A DNA stretch of 64,000 nucleotides from Candidatus Neoehrlichia procyonis str. RAC413 (GTDB lineage: Bacteria > Pseudomonadota > Alphaproteobacteria > Rickettsiales > Anaplasmataceae). Of the stretch, positions 38,107 through 48,662 are shown in pieces. The notes beneath the pieces are model-generated. The model did no database searches. It had not been told where the DNA came from and worked only from the letters and a program-made list of their open reading frames with translations. The DNA lies in NCBI RefSeq assembly GCF_000964795.1, contig NZ_LANX01000001.1, positions 434,001 through 498,000 of the forward strand. Reading direction: 5' to 3'. The position numbers were made by a program, and so were the translations under genes. Numbering within the stretch: the stretch's first letter is position 1; each line of letters starts with the position of its first letter.

Positions 38107-40086
38107 CTACATAAAATTAATTGGGTCAATATCAATAATAAGCGTAACACTTTTAAAATTTTTGTAATACTCTCTATACTTACTAAGCAATTTCTGTATT
38201 AACATATTATCACTAATTTTTATTAATATCCTATATCTATAATTATTATTAACAAGCCCTATTGGTGCTGGTACTGGCCCCAAAATTTCAATGTATTTGG
38301 ATTTTACAAAATACTTTACAAGATTATTTACTATATTTTTTGCAACCTCCATAACCTCTAGCTCTTTCCTACCTGTAATAATCAAAGCAATTAGTCTTAC
38401 ATATGGTGGCATGTTCGTAATATATCTTGATCGCATTTCCAATTCATAAAATAACTTACGATTATATAATAATAAAGACTGTATTAAAGGATTTTCAGCA
38501 TCATATGTCTGCAATATTACGTTACCTTTTTCTTGAAATCTACCTGAACGCCCTGCAACTTGATGTAATAACTGATATGTTTTTTCAGCTGCTCTAAGAT
38601 CGCTATTACCCAAACCTAAATCTGCGTCTATTACTCCTACCAAGGTCAATTTTGGAAAATTATGACCTTTAGCTACTATTTGAGTACCAATAACAATATT
38701 TATTTCTTGTTTTAAAATTCGCTCTATAACATTATTAATACACTTAATAGTCATATCGCTACTTATAAGCGCAACCTTAGCATTTAATATTAACTTTTGT
38801 ATATCTTCTGCTACTTTTTCAATTCCAACCCCATAAGAAATCATAGATGATTCATTAAAACAATTACTACAAATCTTTGGAAATGAACAATGATAATTAC
38901 AATAATGACATAATAGCATTCTTTTTTCTTTATGATCTATAAGCCAAGTACAACAATTTGGACAATTAACTTTAAATCCACATTTTTTACATAACACTAA
39001 TCTTGCATAACCTCTCCTGTTCAGAAAAAGCATTACTTGATTTCCTTCATTTAACGCTTTAACAATATTATTATACAGATCAGTAGATAGCCATTTATTT
39101 ATTAATACACTTTGTCGCATATCAACAATTTTAACATCTGGCAAGTGTGCATCTCCAAATCTTTTACTTAACACAATGTGGTAATATTGTTTCCTATAAA
39201 TATTATATATAGTTTCTAAAGAAGGAGTTGCAGAACTTAAAATTACTGGAATATTAGCTTGTTTTGCTAATATAATTGACATATTACGAGCATTATATAT
39301 AGCACCATAATCCTGCTTAAACGAATATTCATGTTCCTCATCTACAATAATCATTTTTAGATTCTTATAAGGTAAAAACAAAGCCGAACGTGCTCCTACA
39401 ATAATTGAGGCGTCACCATAAACAATCTTTAACCAATTATTGCGTCGCTGCACTGTTGTCAAATTTGAATGCCATTCAACAGAATTACATGTAGAAAAAT
39501 AATAATTGATACGCTTCATTAATTGCGCTGTTAACACTATTTCTGGGAGTAATATCAATACTTGCACAGATTGATCTCGCTGAAGCAATGTTTTTATAAC
39601 TGAGCAATACACCTCTGTTTTACCAGAACCTGTTTCACCATCTAAAACCATTACTGAATATTGAAAAATGTTCTTAATAATTTTATTATATGCGTCATTT
39701 TGCTCACTTGATAAGTTAATCGATATATCATCTACTGTAGATAAATGTTCCGCGTTATACACTAACTTATCTAAAGACTTAACACTTACCACACCGCCAA
39801 AAACCATTTTTAGTATTAATCCCATCGGTATAACATTGTAAAATCCTACCCATTGAATAAAGTTAATTAACAAAAGATTTATAGAAGGTATACAAAGCTT
39901 ACTATTAATATATTTTAAATTCATATTACTTACAGTATGACTTTTAAAGCCTATGATTACTCCTATCAACATTCTATTATTAAAACATACAGTTATATAA
40001 TCCCCTATGGAACAAACTACATTGTCAGGTACTATATAATAAAAAGACTTATCAAGAGGTAAAGGTAACAAAACTTCAGCTATCAC
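38107..40086 (-). CDS. priA: Primosomal helicase PriA
   Basis: Superfamily-2 helicase that reloads the replisome at stalled forks. 659 aa, slightly short for the family (about 730) owing to a compact N-terminal DNA-binding domain. Walker A is GETGSGKTEVY near 150 and the DEAH-type box is IIVDEEHEYSF. Eight zinc-binding cysteines lie in CKKCGF, NCPNCC, LCHYC and ICSNC. Helicase motifs V-VI appear as NIVIGTQIVAKGHNFP and LLHQVAGRSGR. Surrounded by spacers; no operon partner. Confidence 0.96.
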   Translation of the reverse strand: MIAEVLLPLPLDKSFYYIVPDNVVCSIGDYITVCFNNRMLIGVIIGFKSHTVSNMNLKYINSKLCIPSINLLLINFIQWVGFYNVIPMGLILKMVFGGVVSVKSLDKLVYNAEHLSTVDDISINLSSEQNDAYNKIIKNIFQYSVMVLDGETGSGKTEVYCSVIKTLLQRDQSVQVLILLPEIVLTAQLMKRINYYFSTCNSVEWHSNLTTVQRRNNWLKIVYGDASIIVGARSALFLPYKNLKMIIVDEEHEYSFKQDYGAIYNARNMSIILAKQANIPVILSSATPSLETIYNIYRKQYYHIVLSKRFGDAHLPDVKIVDMRQSVLINKWLSTDLYNNIVKALNEGNQVMLFLNRRGYARLVLCKKCGFKVNCPNCCTWLIDHKEKRMLLCHYCNYHCSFPKICSNCFNESSMISYGVGIEKVAEDIQKLILNAKVALISSDMTIKCINNVIERILKQEINIVIGTQIVAKGHNFPKLTLVGVIDADLGLGNSDLRAAEKTYQLLHQVAGRSGRFQEKGNVILQTYDAENPLIQSLLLYNRKLFYELEMRSRYITNMPPYVRLIALIITGRKELEVMEVAKNIVNNLVKYFVKSKYIEILGPVPAPIGLVNNNYRYRILIKISDNMLIQKLLSKYREYYKNFKSVTLIIDIDPINFM

Positions 40087-40882
40087 TTATCATTCACGTA
40101 ATTAAACAAAAAATATTACTTCATAATATATACTTGGTAAAAAACTTTAAAAACATAAATATACATTCTCACAAATAAATACCTTACAACATATTATCGA
40201 TCTCTTTATACAAACTTGTATTTAATTATGAATAACTAAAAATATTTATAACATATACATAAAATATACTTTTAGTGATAAATCATGATAAAAGACTCTT
40301 TTCAAAAAGAAGTCATACAGTACTACTTCCATCCTAATATCCTTTTTTCTTGCATTTTATCCACCTTTTATATATTTAAGCACTTTGTATGAAAAGATTA
40401 CTTGATTCTTCCTTTAATTTGTACACTGCAATTTCACGTTTTAATATCTACTATATCAAATAATTATTACCATTAAACATTTAAATAACAATACAGCTAC
40501 AAATACATTAAGTAATAATCTTAACAAAAATATTATTCGATAGTAGTTTTACAAGTCATAATTAAAAACAATTTTTCAAATATATCTTATTGTCTAAACC
40601 TATAGGCTATTTAAAGTATATGTTTCAAAAAATGTTTAAAATTAAGTAGCGAACTTTACCACAGGTAAAATATTATCATATTTTAGTATCACCTTTGTCA
40701 CTCGATACCTTAAAAATCTGTTACAATTACATTTATAAATAAGAACATATCTTGCAAACAAAAGTATAAAAAAGTATTGAAATACAAATATTTACTGACA
40801 AAGTAATACATAAATAAATTGCTAATATGATAACATTATATCACCAAAGTCCATAAGGTTTTTCAGGTATGCAAAGATAATA
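40087..40882. other. Spacer between the amidotransferase-like gene and priA
   Basis: 796 bp, AT-rich. A 35-codon plus-strand frame at about 40285-40392 has no supporting features. Nothing else recognised. Confidence 0.5.
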
Positions 40883-41845
40883 TTAACTGCGATAAAGAAA
40901 GTCATCAAATATTATATTTGCAATCATAATCGCTTTTTTTCTATGATTGTCTGTAAGCTTTTCTTGAGAGTTCATCAATAGATATTCTGGATGCATTTGC
41001 AAAAGAATATTATTATTTTTATCTTCTATTACTTCAATCATACCGTCTTCTGACATTGCAGCTATTTTATACCCTAAAGCATGCATTTTATCTATATTTT
41101 CACTATTATTATTAATCGCCTCATGATGGACATCTGGAAAGTATGTTATTATTTTACTAGATTGTTGTTTAGAGACTTTATTAATAATATAAGCTAACCT
41201 ACTATTTGAATCAATTATCACTTTTTTTAAATTTGCATTTTTACTAGTTGGATCTGGTAATGATATAACATGCACACTTGCTGAATCTTGCGATTGCAGC
41301 ATACCATCAACCCTATTGACTAAAATACCTTGAGCATGCATAACACCTTGTATACCACCACAAATTGCTAAAAGATGTATCTTAGGATTATTACGAACAA
41401 CTTTAGCAATAGAGCTAGTAACCAACTGTCGATTTGGTGATGGACTTAATGGAGAAGAACTAATGTTATATTTATTTCCTGGTATCAAAATCCTATTTAT
41501 ATTATTATCAGATATAAACTTCTGCAATGCATAATCAATACTTTGATTAGAAATTTCAACATCACAGTTATTCAACTCTCTTGCAAACTTTATAATCTTA
41601 TTATAATCTATAAGTATAACTTTTATCCCTTTATCGTTAAAAATCTTAGAAATTTTAACTGCAGTTTGATATTCTGTAGGATAAGATGGTACGCTTGTTG
41701 ACAATATGCCCACAATAACATTATTTTTAGGTGTATTTTTTAAATTTGCACATACTGATTGTTGGCATGGCAGTAGCAAAAACAAAAAAAGAACAATTAT
41801 TAAAAAAAATGATGCCTTGTTATTATTAAACGTATAAATTTTCAT
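40883..41845 (-). CDS. Exported class-I glutamine amidotransferase-like protein (peptidase C26 type)
   Basis: 320 aa. Residues 1-33 form a signal peptide (hydrophobic FFLIIVLFLFLLLP, likely cleavage after SVCA). The mature part resembles the gamma-glutamyl hydrolase/peptidase C26 branch of class-I glutamine amidotransferases: IRILIPG-type strand (INRILIPGNKY), nucleophile elbow LLAICGGIQGVMHA with Cys162, and LQMHPEYLL carrying the His-x-Glu of the triad. Family members release glutamate from gamma-glutamyl compounds. An exported version suggests a periplasmic or secreted role, which is inference. It starts 2 bp after hemD and is almost surely co-transcribed. No full match to puuD or folate-type enzymes can be claimed. 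Confidence 0.8.
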   Translation of the reverse strand: MKIYTFNNNKASFFLIIVLFLFLLLPCQQSVCANLKNTPKNNVIVGILSTSVPSYPTEYQTAVKISKIFNDKGIKVILIDYNKIIKFARELNNCDVEISNQSIDYALQKFISDNNINRILIPGNKYNISSSPLSPSPNRQLVTSSIAKVVRNNPKIHLLAICGGIQGVMHAQGILVNRVDGMLQSQDSASVHVISLPDPTSKNANLKKVIIDSNSRLAYIINKVSKQQSSKIITYFPDVHHEAINNNSENIDKMHALGYKIAAMSEDGMIEVIEDKNNNILLQMHPEYLLMNSQEKLTDNHRKKAIMIANIIFDDFLYRS

Positions 41846-41847
41846 TA

Positions 41848-42555
41848 TTATTTCCTTTTCATAATTAATAATTGAATTAACGAAAACTCTGTTGGTACGT
41901 TAGAAACAAAAATATTTTTCCAGTCCGCCATTTTAGCTATGCCAGCAATTTTATTGCTAAGAACATATGCATTCATATTTTTTAAGCAATTTACAACATT
42001 ACTTTTCTGCACCAATTGTATAAATACTTCCGCAGAATGTGAAGAATAAAATAAAACTTCCGATACTCCCCTATTAATTATAAGATTGTAACAATTATAA
42101 CTTAATAATTCCCTATCAACAGTTTTATACATTACAGCTTCATGAACATCAAATCCCATACTGTTTAAAATAGCTTTCACATCACATGTTACCTTATCTC
42201 CACGTATATACAAAATTTTTAAATTACGTGACTGTAATTTTACATAAGAAATTACATCTTTAATATCTCCATTAACTGAAACCACTTTATTAAATCCCAA
42301 AGATATAGCTGTTTCCATAGTACTATTACCCACAGTAACAATGCTATTACTTCTTATTGTTACATTTTTACTTAAAGATATAATACTATGTTTACTAGTT
42401 GATATAATTAAATCAAAAGATTCTATATCTTGTAAGCAGGTTGTTAGATACTCAATTTCTAGTACAGGTTCTATATAAACTTCAAAACCATGTTTCAATA
42501 GAATATCACGAGATATTAAAGCGCTAAAATATGGACGAGTTAATAATATTCCCAT
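41848..42555 (-). CDS. hemD: Uroporphyrinogen-III synthase
   Basis: 235 aa, the usual length. It cyclises hydroxymethylbilane to uroporphyrinogen III in haem synthesis. The family diverges widely, but the opening MGILLTRPYFSALISRDIL, the mid-protein GNSTMETAISLGF, LYIRGDKVTCDV and the late motif LFYSSHSAEVFIQLV are characteristic. It is followed after 2 bp by the exported amidotransferase-like gene. Confidence 0.85.
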   Translation of the reverse strand: MGILLTRPYFSALISRDILLKHGFEVYIEPVLEIEYLTTCLQDIESFDLIISTSKHSIISLSKNVTIRSNSIVTVGNSTMETAISLGFNKVVSVNGDIKDVISYVKLQSRNLKILYIRGDKVTCDVKAILNSMGFDVHEAVMYKTVDRELLSYNCYNLIINRGVSEVLFYSSHSAEVFIQLVQKSNVVNCLKNMNAYVLSNKIAGIAKMADWKNIFVSNVPTEFSLIQLLIMKRK

Positions 42556-42841
42556 TTACAAAATTTCTCATACATAAATGTCTTTTCTTAACAAGATTAA
42601 ATATCCAGCACTTATGTAAACAATAATAACAATCACAACACATTAATTAATAGTAAATATCTACAAGACCTAATATGTATACACATAACAATATAATATA
42701 TATATCCTAAATTATTAATATCTATAGTTAAAAATTACTTACTATTGTACAATTAACATAATAATTCTATATTAAAACTCAATAAAAACATAGTAATTTT
42801 CATCTACAATGTACTTACTTATACATTTAAAAAATACACTC
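42556..42841. other. Spacer hemD/poly(C) gene (divergent)
   Basis: AT-rich spacer, 342 bp to the next start codon. Apart from the promoter listed below, nothing is recognised. Confidence 0.5.
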
Positions 42842-42870
42842 TTGACTATATACACATATATTTACATAAT
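42842..42870 (+). promoter_or_regulatory. Sigma-70-type promoter of the poly(C) gene
   Basis: -35 TTGACT at 42842-42847, a spacer of exactly 17 bases, and -10 CATAAT at 42865-42870. The first ATG follows 27 bases after the -10. It is close to consensus, but in AT-rich DNA chance matches are common. Confidence 0.55.
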
Positions 42871-42897
42871 TAAGGCAATATATGCTTTGACAATATA

Positions 42898-43511
42898 ATG
42901 CCAGAGGTTTTATTGATACACATTAGGAGCACTAATAAAGTATGCAATGAATTTATAATTTTACCTTTTCCACATTTTAATAGTTCCCATGATGCAAACA
43001 ACATCATAAATCAAAATTATTTATTAAATGATCATTATAATTATTTTTTTCGTATAAATTATCATCAAAATAACTCTCAACGCAATAAAAGTAGTACTAA
43101 TACATCCCCCCCCCCTTATTAGATGACATGGTGTTATTATTAGATACAGCATGCTTTTCCTGGACATGTAAACTTGTTAGCAGCAAATTCATAATAAAAT
43201 ATCGTGGTACACTATCCGTTAATAATCCTCAGGCCATCGGTGAGCTAATGTTACATATAAGAGATAAATTATATATGAGAGATAAAGGCAAATCCTCCAT
43301 TACGTTTAATATTTGTCGTACAAACATTTATACAGTTCCTATAAATTATACTCACTACAGTAGTTATTCAATCAAAGAACTTAATAGTGGTATTGGAAAA
43401 AAAATTCGGTCAGCTCCCTCCTTTATTGCACGTAAAGTTCTTTCTACTGTTATTAATAAATGTAATATTCGTGGTTATGCACCTTTGTACAACAAAGAAA
43501 TTAGCAAATAA
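42898..43511 (+). pseudogene. Poly(C)-tract gene, out of frame: probable phase-variable protein
   Basis: Two plus-strand frames meet at a run of ten C (43106-43115). The first starts at ATG 42898 (MPEVLLIHIRSTNK...) and stops at TAG 43120 just past the run. The second is open before the run ends and continues to 43511. With 11 or 8 C the two join through TSPPP-LLDDMV into one protein of about 205 residues; with 10 the product is 74 residues. The downstream part has a clear protein-like composition (RDKLYMRDKGKSSITFN, SAPSFIARKVLSTVINKC). I recognise no domain. Ehrlichia genomes are known to hold a paralogous family with poly(G-C) tracts proposed to phase-vary, and this gene fits that pattern. 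It is isolated, with its own promoter. Alternatives are a plain pseudogene or a sequencing error in the run. Confidence 0.75.
43106..43115 (+). repeat. Homopolymer run of ten C
   Basis: The longest G/C homopolymer noticed in this very AT-rich window. It sits exactly at the frame break of the surrounding gene, which makes a slipped-strand switch plausible. Confidence 0.95.
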
Positions 43512-44481
43512 TATAATACCCCCCTGTCTACATGTTTTAATTGTACACTGTATATGATGGTACAATACATACTATACACGTTCTTAGTTGTATAACCATA
43601 TATTCTCAGGAGAGAGGTAATTAGCAGGTAATTGTAAATTCACTAAATTAGAAAATGCTTTCTTTATCTTGCTATATGTGTATTATCACAAGTTAATGCT
43701 TTGTACGTTTTATGGTAAATTTACACAAAGCATTATTACTTTATAATTTGCTCTCACAAATTTTACTAATTACAATACTATATACTTCGCATGTAAACAC
43801 AAATTCACATAACCTCATATTAGAAGTTAATCAAAAAAATTTAATTTTCTATTCTTTTCTCTTAGGAACAATTTTTTAGTACATATTTATGCTTATACAC
43901 TCTTATTATACTTGCCAAAGAATAATGAATAAGTGCTTATTTATAAACAACTTTAAAAGTTTAAAACATAAAGCAAAGCTTCTGTACAATAAATATATTG
44001 AAACCTAGTAAACAAAAAATTTCTAAATATATATTACATTTTCAAAACATAAGGTAAATACCGTAAATAAATATTGAGCTTCATCATATAATTCATTTTT
44101 AATATTTTTATCACTTACATAAGATAATCAATAATTATAAGTTTATTACCTTGATAATTAAAGTATCACATTATAAACGTATACGCATATTCTATACAAC
44201 TTTCTTTGTTAATTTTAAAGATACTTTTCTTTATTATGTAAATTAAATACTACTTATCATCGTATATACCAAAGTTAATAAATAAAATTCACTTATATCA
44301 ACACATCTCTAAATAAATTGGCCATTATTATATAAGTCAAAATTATATTATGAGTAGCATTAACATACATAATACGAGCAAGAAAAACTTGAAATGCACT
44401 AAAAACTGATAACAAAACATCTTCTCAATAAAACAGAAGTAAGATACAAAAAGTTAATTTTTAAGATGTTTTATAATTATT
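43512..44481. other. Spacer after the poly(C) gene
   Basis: 970 bp, AT-rich, between converging genes. It contains one strong inverted repeat (43695-43734) and otherwise nothing recognised. Confidence 0.5.
43695..43734 (+). terminator. 10-bp inverted repeat, possible terminator
   Basis: AATGCTTTGT pairs with ACAAAGCATT across a 20-base loop. It lies about 180 bp past the poly(C) gene and is followed by ATTACTTTAT, without a true T-run. A weak terminator candidate for either converging gene. Confidence 0.35.
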
Positions 44482-46236
44482 TTATTTTTTAAAACTACAT
44501 AACTTCAATTCTAGCTCTTTACACAAGCTCCTTAACCATAATCTAACATCTTTACACAAATAAGGAGAAGTCACTTTATAAACAAACTTATGATAATAAT
44601 TAAGGTAATAAATCTCATCATAATTTAACATATGTATACTTATCAAATTTATATCTATAGGAACGCAAGTAAGCTGTTGAAATTTTAAAAACTTATTTTT
44701 ATGTTTTCTAACATACATTAAATTTTCAATTCTAATACCATATTCACCTTCTTTATAGTAACCCGGCTCATTCGATAGTATCATACCTGGCTTAATAATT
44801 ACATCATTACCACGCGAAATAGCTTGAGGACCTTCATGAACTGATAAAAAACTTCCAACTCCATGACCAGTTCCATGCTGATAATCAAGTCCCGCACTCC
44901 ATAAATACTGACGAGCCAGTATATCTAACATACTTCCACTTATACCCACAGGAAATACTGCTTTTGCTAATGCTATATGACCTTTAAGTACTAAAGTAAA
45001 ATGATATTTTTGTTCATCACTAGGTTGACCTATGGCTATAGTTCTAGTAACATCTGTTGTACCGTCTAGATATTGTCCACCAGAATCTAATAAATATAAT
45101 CCATTACCTTCTATTACTTTATTAGTTTTTTCACTTGATTTATAATGTATCACTGCACCATTTTCAGCAAACCCTGATATTGTAGCAAAGCTTTCTCTTT
45201 GAAATAGCTCTTGAACACTTCTAAATTCTAAAACCTTTGATTCCACATCTAACTCTGTTACTTTCCTCTGACACATTACTTGATTATATAACCAATATAG
45301 TAAATTAATAACAGCTACCCCATCTCTGATATGAGCACGTACTGCTCCCTGTATCTCTGTAACATTTTTCTCTGATTTTAATAATAGACAAGGATCTTGT
45401 GCATTAACACATACAGCTTTATCTTTAATAATGTTAAAAAGATACATAGGTATTGTAGATGCATCTATTGAAACATTATTTAACACTTTTAAAGCATTAC
45501 TTAATTTGTCCATTGCAAAAATATTAACATGCAAACCTGTAATTTGCACATGTTCTATATTTTCAATAAATAAATCTATTCTACCATCTTTATATAAAAT
45601 AGCACGTGAAAAAACAGAGGGATTGTAAACAAATGTAGCATTGCGGATATTTAGTAACCAAGAAATAACTCCTATGTCCGTAATAAACATTGCTTGTCCA
45701 GTACAATAATTTTTTGCAACACTCACACATTTATTATAGCTACTTTCTCCTGAATATTTTATCGGATGATCAACAACTTTTTGATAAAAATCCATAGACC
45801 TATTCCATAGTTTATCGATTAAAATACTATTTATTAACTTTAAAGAATATTTTTCATATATTTTTATCTGACTCAATGTAAAAAGCTGATCTTCATATCC
45901 AATAACTGATCCAACATGTAAATTTTTCTCTAACCACTTCAATGGTGTAATGTCAGAACTATTAAAAATAGCATAATAATTATTATCAAGCTCCATCTTT
46001 GCTTGTAGTATATATCTTCCATCAGTAAAAAAATAACCTTTGCACTGTTTTGTAATAATTAAAAAAGCATTTGAACCTGTGAACCCACACAACCACCTTA
46101 TTCTTTGCCTCATAGGCAACACATATTCAGATTGATACTCATCTGTATTATGGAGCAACAACACATCCACATTATATATATTCATCAACAATAATAAATC
46201 TTGAAGCTTATTATTCATACTATAGCTGCTATACAT
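44482..46236 (-). CDS. pepP: Xaa-Pro aminopeptidase (M24, creatinase-fold)
   Basis: Removes N-terminal residues preceding proline from peptides. 584 aa, the length of the three-domain form: two creatinase-like N-terminal domains (about 1-290), the M24 catalytic domain, and a C-terminal extension. The dinuclear metal site is complete: two Asp in LLDSGGQYLDGTTDVTRT near 382-393, His in GTGHGVGSFLSVHEGPQ near 457, Glu in SNEPGYY and Glu in GIRIENL. Cytoplasmic, no signal. It stands alone between long spacers. The symbol is by function; orthology to E. coli pepP is loose. Confidence 0.9.
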   Translation of the reverse strand: MYSSYSMNNKLQDLLLLMNIYNVDVLLLHNTDEYQSEYVLPMRQRIRWLCGFTGSNAFLIITKQCKGYFFTDGRYILQAKMELDNNYYAIFNSSDITPLKWLEKNLHVGSVIGYEDQLFTLSQIKIYEKYSLKLINSILIDKLWNRSMDFYQKVVDHPIKYSGESSYNKCVSVAKNYCTGQAMFITDIGVISWLLNIRNATFVYNPSVFSRAILYKDGRIDLFIENIEHVQITGLHVNIFAMDKLSNALKVLNNVSIDASTIPMYLFNIIKDKAVCVNAQDPCLLLKSEKNVTEIQGAVRAHIRDGVAVINLLYWLYNQVMCQRKVTELDVESKVLEFRSVQELFQRESFATISGFAENGAVIHYKSSEKTNKVIEGNGLYLLDSGGQYLDGTTDVTRTIAIGQPSDEQKYHFTLVLKGHIALAKAVFPVGISGSMLDILARQYLWSAGLDYQHGTGHGVGSFLSVHEGPQAISRGNDVIIKPGMILSNEPGYYKEGEYGIRIENLMYVRKHKNKFLKFQQLTCVPIDINLISIHMLNYDEIYYLNYYHKFVYKVTSPYLCKDVRLWLRSLCKELELKLCSFKK

Positions 46237-46715
46237 TTATAAACATGATTACCAAAGACAACTGTTCTAATACACATCTTTGATAAAGCTATTTTATTAG
46301 CATACATAACTTAATCATCATACAAGACGAATCAATATAGTAAAATTCTTGTAAATTTATTCTCAACCTTAATTACCACGTATTTTATATAAAAATATTA
46401 CAGTATAACATTACTACTAAAACTATCGTTACATTCTATAACCTTCATAAACTACATATTTCAATCACAAATAATAATTTTTTCAAACTACAATATTAAT
46501 CACGTATAATTTTGCTAATTTTTTTATTTTAAGTATAGCATTACTTTATCTTAGTAATACTATAAATAGTAATTATGTTAAGTAACAGTTATTATTTATG
46601 TATAACTATTAATACTTCAGCAAATTTGAAAAAACTTAAAAGCATAAACTATTTGATTAACGCCAACATAAAGCACATAACAACTTCTCTTGAATAAGAT
46701 AGTAAATAATAATGC
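46237..46715. other. Spacer between retropepsin-like and M24 genes
   Basis: 479 bp of AT-rich sequence with nothing recognised. Confidence 0.5.
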
Positions 46716-47225
46716 TTATTTATAATATGGATATAATGCTAACCTATCTTTTTTCATTACAAAATAAAAATTTTTTAAAAAACTCATGCCTAACAAAGAA
46801 GTCTCTATACCGCTTGTATTAATACTCGCTTTTACATTATTAACTACGATGTTACCTATTTTTATTTCAGGTATCTCAACATATACCGCTTTTACTATTC
46901 CATTAGCAGTATGATAAGATTTTATACGTTGTAAATACTTTAAGTACTTTCCTATTTTTCGAGCATCTTTTAAAGATAATATAACATCTGTCGCACCCGT
47001 ATCTATAAGAAAAATAATATTTTGGTCATTAATTACAGTATTGATATAAAAATGACCATTTTTAGATTTTCTAAGCTCAATGCTACCATCATCTCTAATA
47101 TAGCTTATATTAGGAATAAAAATACTTACATATTTACTATTTATAATTTCTTCTTTTACACCATATAGCAATGCAACAACTATTATAAATAATAACCAAA
47201 AAATTACATTTATAATTTTATTCAT
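46716..47225 (-). CDS. Membrane-anchored retropepsin-like aspartic protease
   Basis: 169 aa. One N-terminal membrane segment (about 5-22) anchors a single aspartic-protease domain. The catalytic motif is FLIDTGATDVILS with Asp75. Further family features are the glycine/hydrophobic strand VKASINTSGIETSLLGMSFL near the C-terminus and the short length. It belongs to the TIGR02281-type clan of retropepsin-like proteases that includes the Rickettsia enzyme APRc. Such proteins act as dimers, each giving one Asp. The anchor orientation (In-out) suggests a periplasmic active domain, which is inference. Confidence 0.87.
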   Translation of the reverse strand: MNKIINVIFWLLFIIVVALLYGVKEEIINSKYVSIFIPNISYIRDDGSIELRKSKNGHFYINTVINDQNIIFLIDTGATDVILSLKDARKIGKYLKYLQRIKSYHTANGIVKAVYVEIPEIKIGNIVVNNVKASINTSGIETSLLGMSFLKNFYFVMKKDRLALYPYYK

Positions 47226-47831
47226 TAAAAAATTTCAATATACAAAAAATGAATTCAATAATTTTACATAAATTACTCACATTTCTTTTTTATGCAAAAT
47301 TTACATCTAGTAACTAGGTCATTACAGCGTAAAAAATTAAAAATCTGTTACTAATTTTACAAAGTCATAATTAGATAAATCTTGATTATAATAAATAACT
47401 ACAAAAACTACCACTTTACAGAAAGTCCAAGCCTACATTAATATAAATTAATTATGATATTTATTATGATACAATAAATATTAAACATTCACATTAAATA
47501 AAATAATAACCTTACTTTACGTAATACAATATTTTTAGCAATAGTTATAAACTAATTACTTACATGTAAAAGCATATTTTAAATCACCAAATATTATCAT
47601 TACTTAATGTAAATAGTAATAAATATACAATTCAAAAACCAACTGTTAAGGTGAACTCAATCCTATCTACACTAAATAAATTATGAATGCTAAACAATAA
47701 AATTACATTAATGCTAATACAAAAAATTATATTATATAATATGACAATAAAAAATACTTATAGTATGACCGCCTCCCCTACACCTCTCATTAACCAATTA
47801 ATTATGATTATACTGCATGTTATTAAAAAAA
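47226..47831. other. Spacer exonuclease/protease
   Basis: 606 bp of AT-rich DNA. A 63-codon plus-strand frame overlaps the exonuclease 3' end and is judged a chance frame. Nothing else recognised. Confidence 0.5.
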
Positions 47832-48662
47832 TTACAAATAAAACTTTCCTTTACAAACTTTCTTCCATTCTAACTTAAAATGCAAAAAGTGATCTTTTGA
47901 ACTATTTTCTAGATACACTAATAAATTCTCAATACTACTGTTATAATTTGCAGTAGTTATCTTATCTTGATAATGCATTAATCTTAAATATATTAAATAA
48001 GTATTAATAACATCCGTTTCGCAATAATTGCGAATTTCAGATACCCTATTACTATCATACAAGCCCATAACTTGTGAACCATCAACACCAACCTTACCAG
48101 GAAAATTTAATATCGCACAGATTTCATTAATTTTTATCTTAGCAGATACTCCAAAATCTGAAAGATAATCTAATAAATCACAATGCCAATCTATGCTGTA
48201 CCTTTGAAAATAATTATTCCATTTATCTCCAGTCTTATATAAGTAACCAGCTTGCACTCCATGCACCATAGCCCTATATTTTAAAACTGGTAAATCAAAA
48301 GTACGTCCATTAAAAGATACAAGCCGAGGTTTTATAGAAGATAGATATTGAAAAAAACCTTTTACTAATTCTTTCTCTTCAGAACAAACATTTCCTCCTG
48401 AACGAATTTCCTGTAAATGAAAAATTTCGCGTTCTCCAACTTTTTGAATATCCGCCTTTAAAAAACTAATTGCTACTACTTTATGGAAAAGCTGACGCAA
48501 AAAAGCATTCTGTCCATTAGTAATTTTAAGATGGTAATTTACCATAGCTTCTCTTTTTACATGTACATCATCTACACCATCACATTCATCTATTAAATTA
48601 TCACAACAATCAACATCTGGTATTGTTTCTATATCAAAAACTAATAAAGAACTCAACATCAT
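47832..48662 (-). CDS. Predicted 3'-5' exonuclease (DEDD, PolB exonuclease-like)
   Basis: DnaQ-like exonuclease related to the proofreading domain of family-B polymerases. The acidic motifs are visible: [11 protein letters not shown] (Asp and Glu), [16 protein letters not shown] (Asp), and [15 protein letters not shown] (final Asp). The frame opens upstream at 48695, but I prefer Met12 at 48662 (276 aa). There, ATGATG overlaps the era stop codon by four bases (ATGA), the usual coupling, and the protein starts just before motif I. It forms an operon with era. A decayed copy of its 3' end lies at 34455-34733. Confidence 0.88.
   Translation of the reverse strand: MMLSSLLVFDIETIPDVDCCDNLIDECDGVDDVHVKREAMVNYHLKITNGQNAFLRQLFHKVVAISFLKADIQKVGEREIFHLQEIRSGGNVCSEEKELVKGFFQYLSSIKPRLVSFNGRTFDLPVLKYRAMVHGVQAGYLYKTGDKWNNYFQRYSIDWHCDLLDYLSDFGVSAKIKINEICAILNFPGKVGVDGSQVMGLYDSNRVSEIRNYCETDVINTYLIYLRLMHYQDKITTANYNSSIENLLVYLENSSKDHFLHFKLEWKKVCKGKFYL

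Noticed and set aside
40285-40392. 35-codon plus-strand frame (MIKDSFQKEV...)
   Set aside because: Short, without a ribosome-binding site or recognisable family; chance frames of this size are common here.
47687-47878. 63-codon plus-strand frame
   Set aside because: Overlaps the 3' end of the exonuclease gene on the other strand and has no supporting signals.
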